A stretch of DNA of 64,000 bases from Theocolax elegans (Eukaryota; Arthropoda; Insecta; Hymenoptera; Cerocephalidae): the NCBI GenBank assembly GCA_026168455.1, contig CM047425.1:40444711-40508710 (forward strand). The letters are read 5' to 3'. A program made the position numbers and the translations under genes. This document shows, in pieces, positions 48,363-57,514 of the stretch. The notes below the pieces were generated by a model that saw nothing but the letters and a program-made list of their open reading frames with translations, searched no databases and had not been told where the DNA came from. Each line of letters begins with the position of its first letter. Positions within the stretch are counted from its first letter, which is position 1.

Positions 48363-49118
48363 TTACAAGGAAACCGTCGGTTTATATCCTTGTATAGCTG
48401 TATACTGCGTTGAATAATATAGCTTAAACGTCTTAAAATCTGTGAATATACTTTTAGCAATCTCTTCCCCTTCCTTGGCAAGATCACCTTTTAAATATTC
48501 CAATACGTAATCGACGGTTCGATTAATTTTTCCAACAACATCATTCAATAACTCCATGTGTATATCTATTAAAATACTTTGAGTGCGAAGCCCCTCAAAA
48601 GTCGATTGTTGCATTACCACAGCTGGTGGATTAGGATTGATTTTTTTCTTTTTTCCTTCTTCGTTTTCAGTAAATATTTGTTGTTCACCTTCTTCTTCCT
48701 CCATAATTTCACTGTTGGCTGGTGGTGGTCTTTCATCAATAATGATTGTCCTGTTACCATAAGTTGACGTGAAACTTAAATCGTGTTTTGCAAGAAAAAT
48801 TTTACTAGGTCGTCCAAACTCTTGATAAAATGAATAACTGTTGCTCAAATAAGCTGATACGACATCGAAATGTTCCTTTAAATTAACCCAACTATTTTCA
48901 TCAAGCGTAACGTTTCTGTACGAAGGACCAGGACTTATTAATTTAATAACTCGGTGATAATAACCGTTATGGTGTTCCAGACCGACACTAATCCTCTTAG
49001 TATTTGATTTGTTTAGAGAGTATGTCGTACACAATAACATATTCGGCAATTCCGCGAAAAATTCGCGTTTCACACGTTTCGTTTGGCACTCGGACATGTT
49101 TTGTATTACAATATACAC
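48363..49118 (-). CDS. Hypothetical protein of the Maverick region, 251 aa
   Basis: A 251-codon frame. The start at 49118 gives MYIVIQ, but the internal Met at about 49099 (MSECQTKRVKREFFAELP) looks more natural. There is an acidic stretch at about residue 140-155 (EIMEEEEGEQQ), a basic KKKK shortly after, and a predicted helical, coiled-coil-like C-terminus (MELLNDVVGKINRTVDYVLEYL). No catalytic motif, signal peptide or membrane segment. It is the largest intact frame of the Maverick area and lies downstream of the integrase and small ORFs on the same strand. The last residues after TAIQGY diverge from the duplicate at 49496-49858, so the C-terminus may be altered. Function unknown. Confidence 0.6.
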   Translation of the reverse strand: MYIVIQNMSECQTKRVKREFFAELPNMLLCTTYSLNKSNTKRISVGLEHHNGYYHRVIKLISPGPSYRNVTLDENSWVNLKEHFDVVSAYLSNSYSFYQEFGRPSKIFLAKHDLSFTSTYGNRTIIIDERPPPANSEIMEEEEGEQQIFTENEEGKKKKINPNPPAVVMQQSTFEGLRTQSILIDIHMELLNDVVGKINRTVDYVLEYLKGDLAKEGEEIAKSIFTDFKTFKLYYSTQYTAIQGYKPTVSL

Positions 49119-50310
49119 AAGTAATTAATTGATTTGTAAAAGTTTTATACACGCACCTCACGGTTCGACTAACCGATGGCAACTGAGTATTTGGTCGTTC
49201 GATGGTACGCTCGTGCACGGTGTATACAATCCCCACCACCATAGTTTTAAATTAGTAATGTAAGGCAAAATGTACAAGGTTTCTATATACCTCAAAACAG
49301 ATGCAACGCAAAGGATTGAAAAACCTCTTAAGCGTACGTTCAAGTTGCTACAACCAGATGTAACGCATCGCATGCACACAATTATGTTTTGTATACATTA
49401 GGTGGATACCTGATGCTACACGCGCGTTTAAAAAACAGATAAATTCATTTAGTTTTTCTGAAATAAATTATAATAAGTTAAGAGTTAAATGTATCTCAAG
49501 TGTTTACTAAAGTAACGATAACCATATTTGCTGTGACGAAACCTTGTATAGCTGTATACTGCGTTGAATAATATAGCTTAAACGTCTTGAAATCTGTGAA
49601 TATAGTTTTAGCAATCTCTTCCCCTTCCTTGGCAAGATCACCTTTTAAATATTCCAATACGTAATCGACGGTTCGATTAATTTTTCCAACAACATCATTC
49701 AATAACTCCATGTGTATATTTATTAAAATACTTTGAGTGCGAAGCCTCTCAAAAGTCGATTGTTGCATTACCACAGCTGGTGGATTAGGATTGATTTTTT
49801 TCTTTTTTCCTTCTTCGTTTTCAGTAAATATTTGTTGTTCACCTTCTTCTTCCTCCATAATTTCACTGTTGGCTGGTGGTGGTCTTTATTACAATATACA
49901 CTAGTAATAAATTGATTTGTAAAATTTTTATACAGGCTCCTCATGGTTTGACTAACCGATGGCAACTGAGTATTTGGTCGTTCTATGGTACGCTCGTGCA
50001 CGGTGTATACAACCCCCCACCACCATACTTTAAATTAATAATGTAAGGCAAAATGTACAAGCTTTCTATATACCTCAAAACAGATGCAACGCAAAGGATT
50101 GAAAAACCTCTTAAGCGTACGTTCAAGTTGTTATAACCAGATGCAACACATTGCATGCACACAATTATGTTTTGTATACATTACGGTAGATACCTGATGC
50201 CACACACGTGTTTAAAAACCAGATAAATTCATTTAGTTTTTCTGAAATAAATAGTAATAGGTTAAGAGTTAAATGTCTCTCAAGTGTTTACTAAAGTAAC
50301 GATAACCAGA
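48386..50310. repeat. Tandem duplication, unit about 1.16 kb
   Basis: Unit 1 (48386-49546) and unit 2 (49547-50310) start at the same point (ccttgtatagctgtatactg) and share the rest. Unit 2 lacks about 370 bp corresponding to 48734-49103. At 50305-50345 a third start of the ccagatg.aacacatt motif suggests more decayed units. Substitutions outnumber indels here, unlike the duplications at 1-31 kb, so this duplication looks real and older. Confidence 0.8.
49496..49858 (-). pseudogene. Truncated duplicate of the 251-aa Maverick ORF
   Basis: 120 residues nearly identical to the C-terminal half of the 48363-49118 protein, from MEEEEGEQQIF to YTAIQG, then a different tail. The N-terminal half is missing because of the 370-bp deletion in tandem unit 2, and the upstream sequence runs into non-coding repeat. 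It is a deletion derivative. Confidence 0.75.
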
Positions 50311-50555
50311 TGTAACACATTCCACACAGCTTGCGCGTTATGTCGCACGTATATTACTGTAAGTGCCAGATGCTATACCTGTGATTATGAACCACATGAA
50401 TAAACGTCGAATTTTTTTAAAATAAGGTGGGAATAGGATGCATTTGTTTCCAAGTAAAAACGTACAAATATCCATTTTAATTTTCACATATATATTTATT
50501 ACAAATCTTATATTTAGTTACAAAAATTGGTAATAATATAAACACACGTATACAG
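50311..50555. other. Short unassigned spacer
   Basis: Contains decayed ccagatg-type repeat motifs at its start and AT-rich sequence after 50460. No gene seen. Confidence 0.4.
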
Positions 50556-50783
50556 TTATACATAAATTTTCTTAGAAATATATGATTGATTACAGTATCT
50601 TAAACCTAGGGAGACCTCCTCACCAAATACAAACGTTCGTTTACATTTCTTTCTATGCTTAATTTTATTACAAATTCTTTTATATGATTCTATAGCTAAG
50701 GCCTCATTCTTTATAGTATTAGATGTAAACAGTCGACAAAAAGAAGATAGGCCTCCACCGTTACACATATGATATAAAAACAT
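50556..50783 (-). CDS. Hypothetical small ORF, 75 aa
   Basis: A Cys-containing 75-residue frame (MFLYHMCNGGGLSSFCRLF, then KHRKKCKRTF) on the same strand as the Maverick genes. It has several Cys and Lys/Arg but no clear zinc-finger spacing. It could be a Maverick gene remnant or chance, and I cannot assign it. Confidence 0.3.
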   Translation of the reverse strand: MFLYHMCNGGGLSSFCRLFTSNTIKNEALAIESYKRICNKIKHRKKCKRTFVFGEEVSLGLRYCNQSYISKKIYV

Positions 50784-50908
50784 TAAACTATATTGTCCAC
50801 AACATGTTGAATCGGTACTATGAAGTTTCGTGGCGTTGTAGCGAAAACTCTTGCAAATGCTGCGAAGCCTTTAACCAAAGAGAAAAGAAGCACTGTATCC
50901 GTACCGTA

Positions 50909-51448
50909 CTAACCATCCGTAATATTTTCAATAAATTTTTTTGTACATTGTGTAGGCAGTTGTGTGTACAACCAGTACTTTATCAGGTATGCTCGATGCA
51001 GAGCGCAGTTTAACCTTTTATAAGGATCTTGCAAACAACCGTGCGTGATACACGAATGTTTATAATTAACCAAACTTTGTATGTCGGTAAAAGTTTCCAT
51101 AGTCTAATCTTCAATGTTAACCACTCTACGAGATATTATACTTTCGACATATACAACCTTTTCATCACCTTTATCATAAATTCTACAGCCCCTTCTTGCA
51201 ATTCTGTGTAAATGGCGACGTAATTGGTTCATTGTAATATTTTCATCAAACCAAGGTATTCCATGAACACGCATCGTAACGAAATCGTTTGCCACTCTCA
51301 CAGTACACGGTAATTCTTCAAAATGGTGCGGCGGCATCACAATCCAATAAGCCACGGAGTGTTCTTGAAGACTAAGTACCGCGACCTCCTTAGGCAAAAA
51401 CTTATTATCTTTAGCTCTGAAAGCGTGAATGTCTATTACGTAATTCAT
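50909..51448 (-). pseudogene. Maverick small protein, YVIDI family, frameshifted
   Basis: A 114-residue frame (51448-51104) starting MNYVIDIHAFRAKDNKFL, with WIVMPPHHFEELP, HGIPWFDENI and a basic stretch RRHLHRIARRG, ending NIED. After one frame change at about 51100 the next frame (51100-50909) continues with METFTDIQSLVNYKHSC. The family is one I associate with insect Maverick-like elements. The early D plus later acidic residues could fit an RNase H-like fold, but I cannot identify a full active site. It lies between the GIGSFLG protein and the 75-aa ORF. Function uncertain. Confidence 0.5.
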
Positions 51449-51634
51449 GATAACACACGCGTTTTCTTTTTACACAGCGAGCTAAAATACGGTTTGGACG
51501 GTGTCTATGAGGTAGACTGAATGTTGAAAGTCTTAGAATAGCTAGCTTTACCCACAACCACGGGGAAAATATAGAGGGTGAAGAATGTAAATAGGCTATT
51601 ATTACGGTAATTTATTTAGGTTTAAAAATGTCTG

Positions 51635-51917
51635 TTATACTTCTAACTGCCTTCTTTTTCTCCTAGAGACCTCTCGTCGATTTTTTTTACTTCTCAAAAC
51701 ACCTTTTCTTCTTCTATTGCGGACAGACCTCTTATAGGTGCATACTGTTATACGCCCTTTTCTTGAATGCCGCCTAAATGATGTCATCAAGTACATTCGA
51801 ACCAAGAAAGCTACCGATCCCACAACCTTTCTCATACGTTGATCCCGCGTATACGTTATTTACACCTCTCGTTCCACCCCCTGATTGTTTTCCGTAGTAC
51901 TGTATATAATGACTCAT
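51635..51917 (-). pseudogene. Maverick small Gly-rich GIGSFLG protein, frameshifted
   Basis: From the ATG at 51917 one frame reads MSHYIQYYGKQSGGG, VYAGSTYEKG and GIGSFLG, a pattern I associate with a small structural protein of Polinton-type elements. The frame then continues NVLDDIIQAAFKKRAYNSMH before stops. The overlapping frame at 51835-51635 supplies the very basic C-terminal tail (RRRKGVLRSK…RRKRRQLEV). The gene therefore has at least one frameshift and appears shortened in the middle. The basic tail suggests nucleic-acid binding. The 66-aa frame alone would be a misleading call. Confidence 0.55.
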
Positions 51918-51945
51918 ACCTTCAACTAACGAGTACGCGTTAAAT

Positions 51946-52129
51946 GAAGCGTAATCGTCAAGGTTCCATACTCAAATGGTATATGTTGCTGATCTCTTAT
52001 ATCTATTATGATGTTGCGAAACGTATGGTGCAATAGAAGTATGTAGTGTATGTAGAAATACGTTGTGAAGCATGTACTTGTGTTATCGGAAAAGTACATC
52101 ATACTACTATTACTGGGTAGTAGTAAGAA
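51946..52129. other. Spacer between integrase and GIGSFLG gene
   Basis: Short AT-rich intergenic stretch, with no additional frame that I can support. Confidence 0.4.
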
Positions 52130-52850
52130 TTAAACTTGTCTGGATATCCGACTCACTTTACAGACACTTCTTTCTTAACACCACGACCTCCGGATGGAAG
52201 AACGCGCTCGATTTTAAAACTTTGATTTCGCTTAACACGATCTAAACCTACATGCACCAACTCCTCGGTGTAAATAAACCCGTCCATATTTTCACCATTT
52301 AAATCTTGCAGCTCATAAGTAAATATATTTTGTCGTCACGCAAAACGTGTTACAACAAATATCTCCTCGCTGAAATACTTTTGAAAACATTTCTCAAACG
52401 TACCCTTTGATCGACTGTTTCGAACGTGGTCACCGACACTGTATTTAGGGTATTTTAAAGATTTACCATTTTGACCTAGGGCGCGCTTTTGTAAATTTTC
52501 TGGCGCTTTCACAGCGTTGCACAGATTAACTTTAATTGGCCTCATCTTTATAATACTGTGTACAGCGTTATTGTAGGCGTATACAATTTTTTTAGAACAT
52601 CGATATATCTATGCGTATTACGATATGTGAAATATCTCCAGACACGCTCTTTGATCGTTCGATTAAGTCGTTCGATCACAGCTGCTTTTATATCAAGATT
52701 TCGTGCTATACGTAACATAATATTGTATTTTTTTAAAACGTTTTGCATTGACGCACCGACAAACTCTTTTCTTCTTTCGTATTGCAAAAGTATCGGAACA
52801 TGACTGATTGCTCTCTTTAAAATTTTTTCGAAGGCTGCACTAATCAATTT
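52130..52850 (-). pseudogene. Maverick retroviral-type integrase, C-terminal two-thirds
   Basis: Frame 52847-52548 covers the second half of the DDE core: SAAFEKILKRA, LLQYERRKEFVGASMQN and AVIERLNRTIKERVW. In this family the second core motif normally contains D in a TDRGKEF-like block. Here it reads YERRKEF, so that catalytic residue appears changed to E, while the third acidic residue (VIERLN) is kept. After a frameshift, 52545-52336 continues (RPIKVNLCNAV, YSVGDHVRNSR). A further frame to about 52130 gives FTYELQDLNGENMDGF and a chromodomain whose conserved Trp is a TGA stop (VSVK-stop-VGYPDKF). The N-terminal zinc-binding part and first catalytic Asp are missing upstream of 52850. Non-functional. 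Confidence 0.88.
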
Positions 52851-52959
52851 GATGAAAAATAATGTTTACATATACAATATTTAAGAATAAAGTACTAATA
52901 TTTTTATTTGCAAAAATAATGCAGTAATATTTATTTACAAATTCTACATATTTACGATG

Positions 52960-54236
52960 ATTTTAAATATTTACAAAATTATACATATTTAGAAATTTTA
53001 CCACATCGTGTAACTGTGTTTTGTGTATCGACATATATTGGACTTTAATTATAGAATAGTGTGTATCTACACAATCAGGATCTTCGGATTCATTATTATA
53101 TGAAAGGTATGTGTTTAAAAGCGATTTTATATTATCAAAATTAAAATTTAAAGATACGCATAAAATTTGGTGCGACATCTACCATGGTATCTATATAACT
53201 ACCCACACCGTAACTTTCTAACTCGTTGGTCATACCCCCAAAAGATTACTTAACGGTGGGTCATACTTGCATACATCATTTTTCTTCGCAAAAGTACACG
53301 AGTCTGTATCACAATACAGCAATCTTTTGTCGAGTTTTTCCATATATTTGTATAGCTCTAATCACGCTTGAGCTGTTGTATATGTCGCAATTACAACGTT
53401 GGTATGCGGTAGTTGCGTCGCACATTCTTCCTTAAATTGCCAATTTACGTACATTACATCGTCGTTTGCGGCAACTAAGCTAAAAATTTCTTTTTTGGGT
53501 GCTGTTACTAGTTTTAAAAACATTTGACGATTTTTGACTATGGTTGTTAGTTTCAAGTTGCTTCGCTGCCCAAATTTACCCCACAACGAATTTGAACACA
53601 ATTTAGAAACAGCGCGAGGACCAGAGTTTTTTTTTCAATTTTTGACGCGTCTAATACTATACCTTCATCTCTCTCATATTCACGTATATAGCGCTCTTTT
53701 GATGCTTTGTCCACGCACCATGAAAGCCACCCACTAGCTGACTGTATAATCTTCAAGAATTCATTAACATATGCCGCAAACAAACCACCTTCATTACCGT
53801 TAAATTGCGTTATTTCGTACTGCCATATTATGTATATATATATATATATATATACATAATATGGCAGTACGTATATATATATCTACGGTATAATATCCAA
53901 AACTCACTTGCCTTACGCAGTTCGTCGACGACCCATGTTCCGAGGAATTCGCGATCCGCTTCATTCTCGTGATCGCATTCGGTTTGTCGCATTTCCTCGC
54001 AACATGAGCGACAAAGCGCAAAAAGCAAACGCCCGTGCATTTTTACCGTTAAAACCGGTAAGTATAAGTTTTGCAGTGGTAAAATATGACACTTTACCAA
54101 TCCCTCTACACGACTCAAATCATTCGTATTTCCACCCGTTAACTCTTCGCATTCGCGGCCTATATAAATACGCGGGTGCCCTAATGGATATTTACCCCGT
54201 TTACAAATAAAGGGGTTGTTGCCCGGTTATTGATTC
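52960..54236 (-). pseudogene. Maverick DNA polymerase B, C-terminal piece (palm and thumb)
   Basis: Reading leftward: KYPLGHPRIYIG and NDLSRVEGLVKC (54220-54080), CDHENEADREFLGTWVVDEL (to about 53900), an AT-palindrome insertion at 53816-53880, FAAYVNEFLKI…RYIREYERDEGI (53783-53660), motif B NSLWGKFGQR (53600-53570) and motif C YCDTDS (53299-53316). It ends in the GVGSYIDTM part near 53180-53210 and about 70 more codons. Several frameshifts and a TAG separate the segments. Motif A (the SLYP block with a catalytic Asp) is lost at the upstream junction. Protein-primed PolB of the Polinton type. Confidence 0.88.
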
Positions 54237-55675
54237 TTGGGGGGTGCTGTAAAGGGGAAATTAATTTTTGATTCTCTTAGTGGCCCTGAAAAAGGCCGAT
54301 TGGAAATAAAATCTACACCATACTTAACGCCTTAATTTTGCCCGAGCCGAGGACTGTTAGTCGTGTAATTCCCCGTACGCGATCGTGGAGGCAGAGGAGT
54401 CGCAAACAAGCGGCGTTTAAGTGCTGCCAACCGCTCGGGGTCAGTCGCATTGCTCGCAATGATCCCGATTGGTCGGTGGATGCGATCCGGTGTCTCCGCC
54501 GACGGTTTTCTAGCCAGAAGAGGGCAGACTCCCGGCTTCTGGCAGGTACTCCAGACCAAACTTCTCTCCCGATGAAGCGTTTAAGGAAAGGACATCGTCG
54601 TCACTCTCCGGCCTCTCGGGGGAAGGAGGGAAGGTTCGGTGTACAACCGGCCCAGAATCCGAGAATACAACCGGTCGACGTCTTTTGACTACGACTATCG
54701 ACCACACCTTTCGAGGTGGGGTTGGTATTGCCGGCCTGGTCTCTTCGAGGGGCACGAAATTAATCGATGGGAGCACCGAAATCTCCGTTAAGGGAGCACC
54801 CGTGATTTTCCTATGCCGCCGACAATTATGCTTGAGACGTTGTGCCTCAGAGCGGTGGCGTTTTTTGAGCTTTGGCTCGGGGCTCATGGGCTGCGAGAGT
54901 ACAGATGTAGGTCTCGCGGATAGAGATCGAATGAACTCTCTTGTCCCGGCGACTGTCTTATATGAGCAGTCGAGCCACGACTAGAGAAGGGGGGGGATGG
55001 GGGGAGGGTTTTTGTGTGCCCTGGGCAGTTATTGCCCGGTCTGTACCCTGGGTTAATAAATACGTCTACCTATTAGCTACTCCGGTGTGAACCAGAATGC
55101 GTTCGTTGTGACGCATTCGTTGCACGGGTACGCACGAGCGTGTGCCCTACTGCAACGGCTAGGCAAGCCCACCGGATTCCCGAAGGGTCCGCTCAGCCCG
55201 GCATGCCCTAACCGAATGCGTTCTCCTGTGGAGCGCGTCCTTATGTTGGTGATAAGGCGCCTCGACTCCGCGACGGCTCTCGACGGTAGTATTCTTTCGT
55301 TGGTCCACGCGCGGCGGTTCGAGCGGCTACGGTGGGGGTCCACGTACAGCGGCTCAGATGACTATAGTGGGGTTCTGCGTTCGGCGGTGTGGCAGTGGAC
55401 GTTCGTTCCGAGGTATCGTTGGTTTCATTTTTAAGTATGGGATGGGATCGGGAAGGTTATGAAATAAATTTTGTCTTATTTTTATACCAACTGGGTCTTT
55501 ATTTTTAATTGATTACCGCAACCCTCGGCGGGTCAGGTCGGACTCACAACATTTTTCTTTAATTCGTCCTATTATAGTGTAATATAGTGGGGGGGGGGGG
55601 GGAATCGTGCGCAAGGTGTTTTTAGAGGGGGTGTAATAGGGTATAAGGAGCAAATATCCGTATACTTTATTTTTT
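54237..55675. mobile_element. GC-rich insertion 1 inside the polymerase gene
   Basis: A 1.44-kb stretch much richer in GC than its surroundings separates two parts of PolB. Minus-strand frames 54887-54510 and 54559-54332 encode Pro/Arg/Ser-rich sequence (KKRHRSEAQRLKHNCRRHRK). The block 54980-55560 has features of a retroelement end: two cccgg-flanked repeats of gttattgcccgg (54230 region and about 55028), AATAAA motifs (55055, 55462) and a gactcacaaca end at 55553. It could be an LTR-element derivative, but family and exact borders are not determined. A 13-14-base G-run lies at about 55590. Confidence 0.5.
54282..54297 (-). terminator. Possible histone-mRNA-type 3' stem-loop
   Basis: On the minus strand ggccttttt-cagggcc forms a 6-bp stem with a TTTC loop followed by AC, close to the metazoan histone 3' stem-loop. 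A purine-rich taagagaatc lies just downstream, where the histone downstream element would be. It is about 35 bases after the stop of the 54559-54332 frame, which is not a histone. It may be coincidental or a histone-cluster fragment. Confidence 0.3.
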
Positions 55676-57514
55676 CATTTTCCTTTACCTTGTAATATGC
55701 CACGCGGATTTACTCTAATTTGATTCATTAGCGGATGGTCTTTTAAGAAAGCTACAATTACGGGGTTTTCACGTTTGATTCTATCGAATTCACACTCCCA
55801 GATACACCGTACATTGTATCCGAATTCGCGCATTTTACTTAGTTTTGTTATGGTGCTTTCGTAAGCGTCTTCAAAGTATCGCCCGTAAACGAAGCGTTTA
55901 TCGCGATTCCGATTAAAGCATTTACTGCAAGCGCGTAGCAACCCTCGTACTAAAATACTATACCTTTGTGTTCGGTATCAGACGAGGGTAAAAATCAATC
56001 TACTAAGAAACCATCGGGTAGTCTGAACTCAAACAAATGTGGAACCACTTAATCGATTTTTGTGTGTGGGTATCACAACGTCTATAACCGTTGACAGGAA
56101 TTATACTTACCGTTTTAGGTTTAAAATAGTTCGTCGCGTTTACAAAAAGGCATATCTCTCCCACATTTAAAAATATGATCCTAAATGCAATACACGCGCG
56201 TCTTAATAATTCCATATCCATCCTGCAATAACGTAAAATCTCTTGATTGAAATTGAAAATATACCCGCTATCTTTTTGTCGGTTGTACCACCGGTAAAAT
56301 ATATTCCGATCGTCACACGACATGGAATCGGGTGCGTAAAAATATGCGTCAGGTAATACACCTACATAATTTTAAATTTCCAGGGATTAAACAAGTGCGG
56401 AAAATACCCTTTGTGCGTGTCTTCCGGTAACCCAAATGTTTTTGGTAAAGCGCTTAGTTTCATATGAAAATAATTAAGACTATCTATTAAGCATGTTCGC
56501 CCTTGTTTAATCATAATTATATTATTACCATTTAAATTTACGTCACGTGTTATATTCGAGGAACCATCTACTACTTCACGCAATATAAACTGTCCATCAA
56601 AACCACCAGCGTTATGCGTGATAGATACTATGTTTTTAAAAATTGCTTTTTCACGGACATATAAATTTATAAATTCGCGTACGGGATTTTAGCTGAAAAC
56701 ATACTCGCGTGTACCATATATACCACACGATCCAGACATGTTATCACACTCTATACAATCTGTACACACATGCTGCGATGTACATGATGTCGGTACGTGC
56801 AATCGCATGGTCAAATCCGTAAAAAACGTACAAATATTTCTTACCCGATCTTAAAAAGTTTGTTACCGCTTTTATATAACACAAATCATTATATGAGTGT
56901 TTGGATTTACATATTTTACAAAAGATAATACCACATTCATGATTACCACGATGTGTATGAATAACTTTGTCGCATTTATCGCAGATTTAAATATCACAAA
57001 TTTTTTTTTTTTATTTTATATGAACCATTCATTTTGTGATTGTTGTAGCACGATATTCCGAAAAATGACCTGTTACACACCGTACAATCAACTATATTAT
57101 TTTTATCCTGTTGACGCACCGGTGAAGCAAAGCATCTCGGGCAAATATTACAACACTCGTGCTGGTCTACATATATGTAACTTTTGTTACAATAGCTGCA
57201 GAAAAAACTATTTTGGCAGCCCCGGTTCAGTTTAAAATTGTATCAAAGTGTTTGCATTCGTTATCGTATAATAAATTAACGAGCTTGTAATTGTCAAATG
57301 CGTAATTACCGCGTAAAAATAGTCGACCATCGTACAGAGGTGGATCGCCGGAACCTAAAGTATGTTTTTGAAACACTGTGTGCGAAATACCATTTTGAAT
57401 GCCTGTGCAGCGTGTGCGAAATACCACTTTCACTAGTGTGCAAAACTCGCGCATACGCAGATTTCTTAAATATTTTGTAGTTAATATTGTGACAATGCAA
57501 AAAATGCATGTCAT
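55676..57514 (-). pseudogene. Maverick DNA polymerase B, middle piece (Cys-rich and exonuclease domains)
   Basis: In order: GNYAFDNYKLVNLLYDNECKHF (57227-57350). Then a Cys-rich zinc-binding region in shifted frames (57235-56900), seen as CSYCNKSY, CPRCF, CTVCNRSFFG, CDKCDKVIHTHRGNHEC and CKICKSKH. Then the exonuclease: Exo I reads FYGFD where FYDFE-like sequence is expected (catalytic Asp lost), Exo II is HNAGGFDGQF (56620-56584), followed by DSLNYFHMKLSALPKTFGLP and ILRYCRMDMELLRRACIAF (56240-56180). The piece ends at RVNPRG (about 55700) just before the palm. At least six frameshifts or stops. The plus-strand frame at 56897-57235 is its shadow. Confidence 0.88.

Noticed and set aside
51843..54178. 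cccgcgtat (51843) and atacgcggg (54170) as ends of another CCCGCGTA fold-back
   Set aside because: Flanking sequences are not inverted repeats of each other and both lie inside Maverick coding remains. This is a chance match.
54155..54180. TATA-box promoter (ctatataaata)
   Set aside because: On the opposite strand this is in-frame polymerase coding sequence (HPRIYIG), so the motif is a codon by-product.
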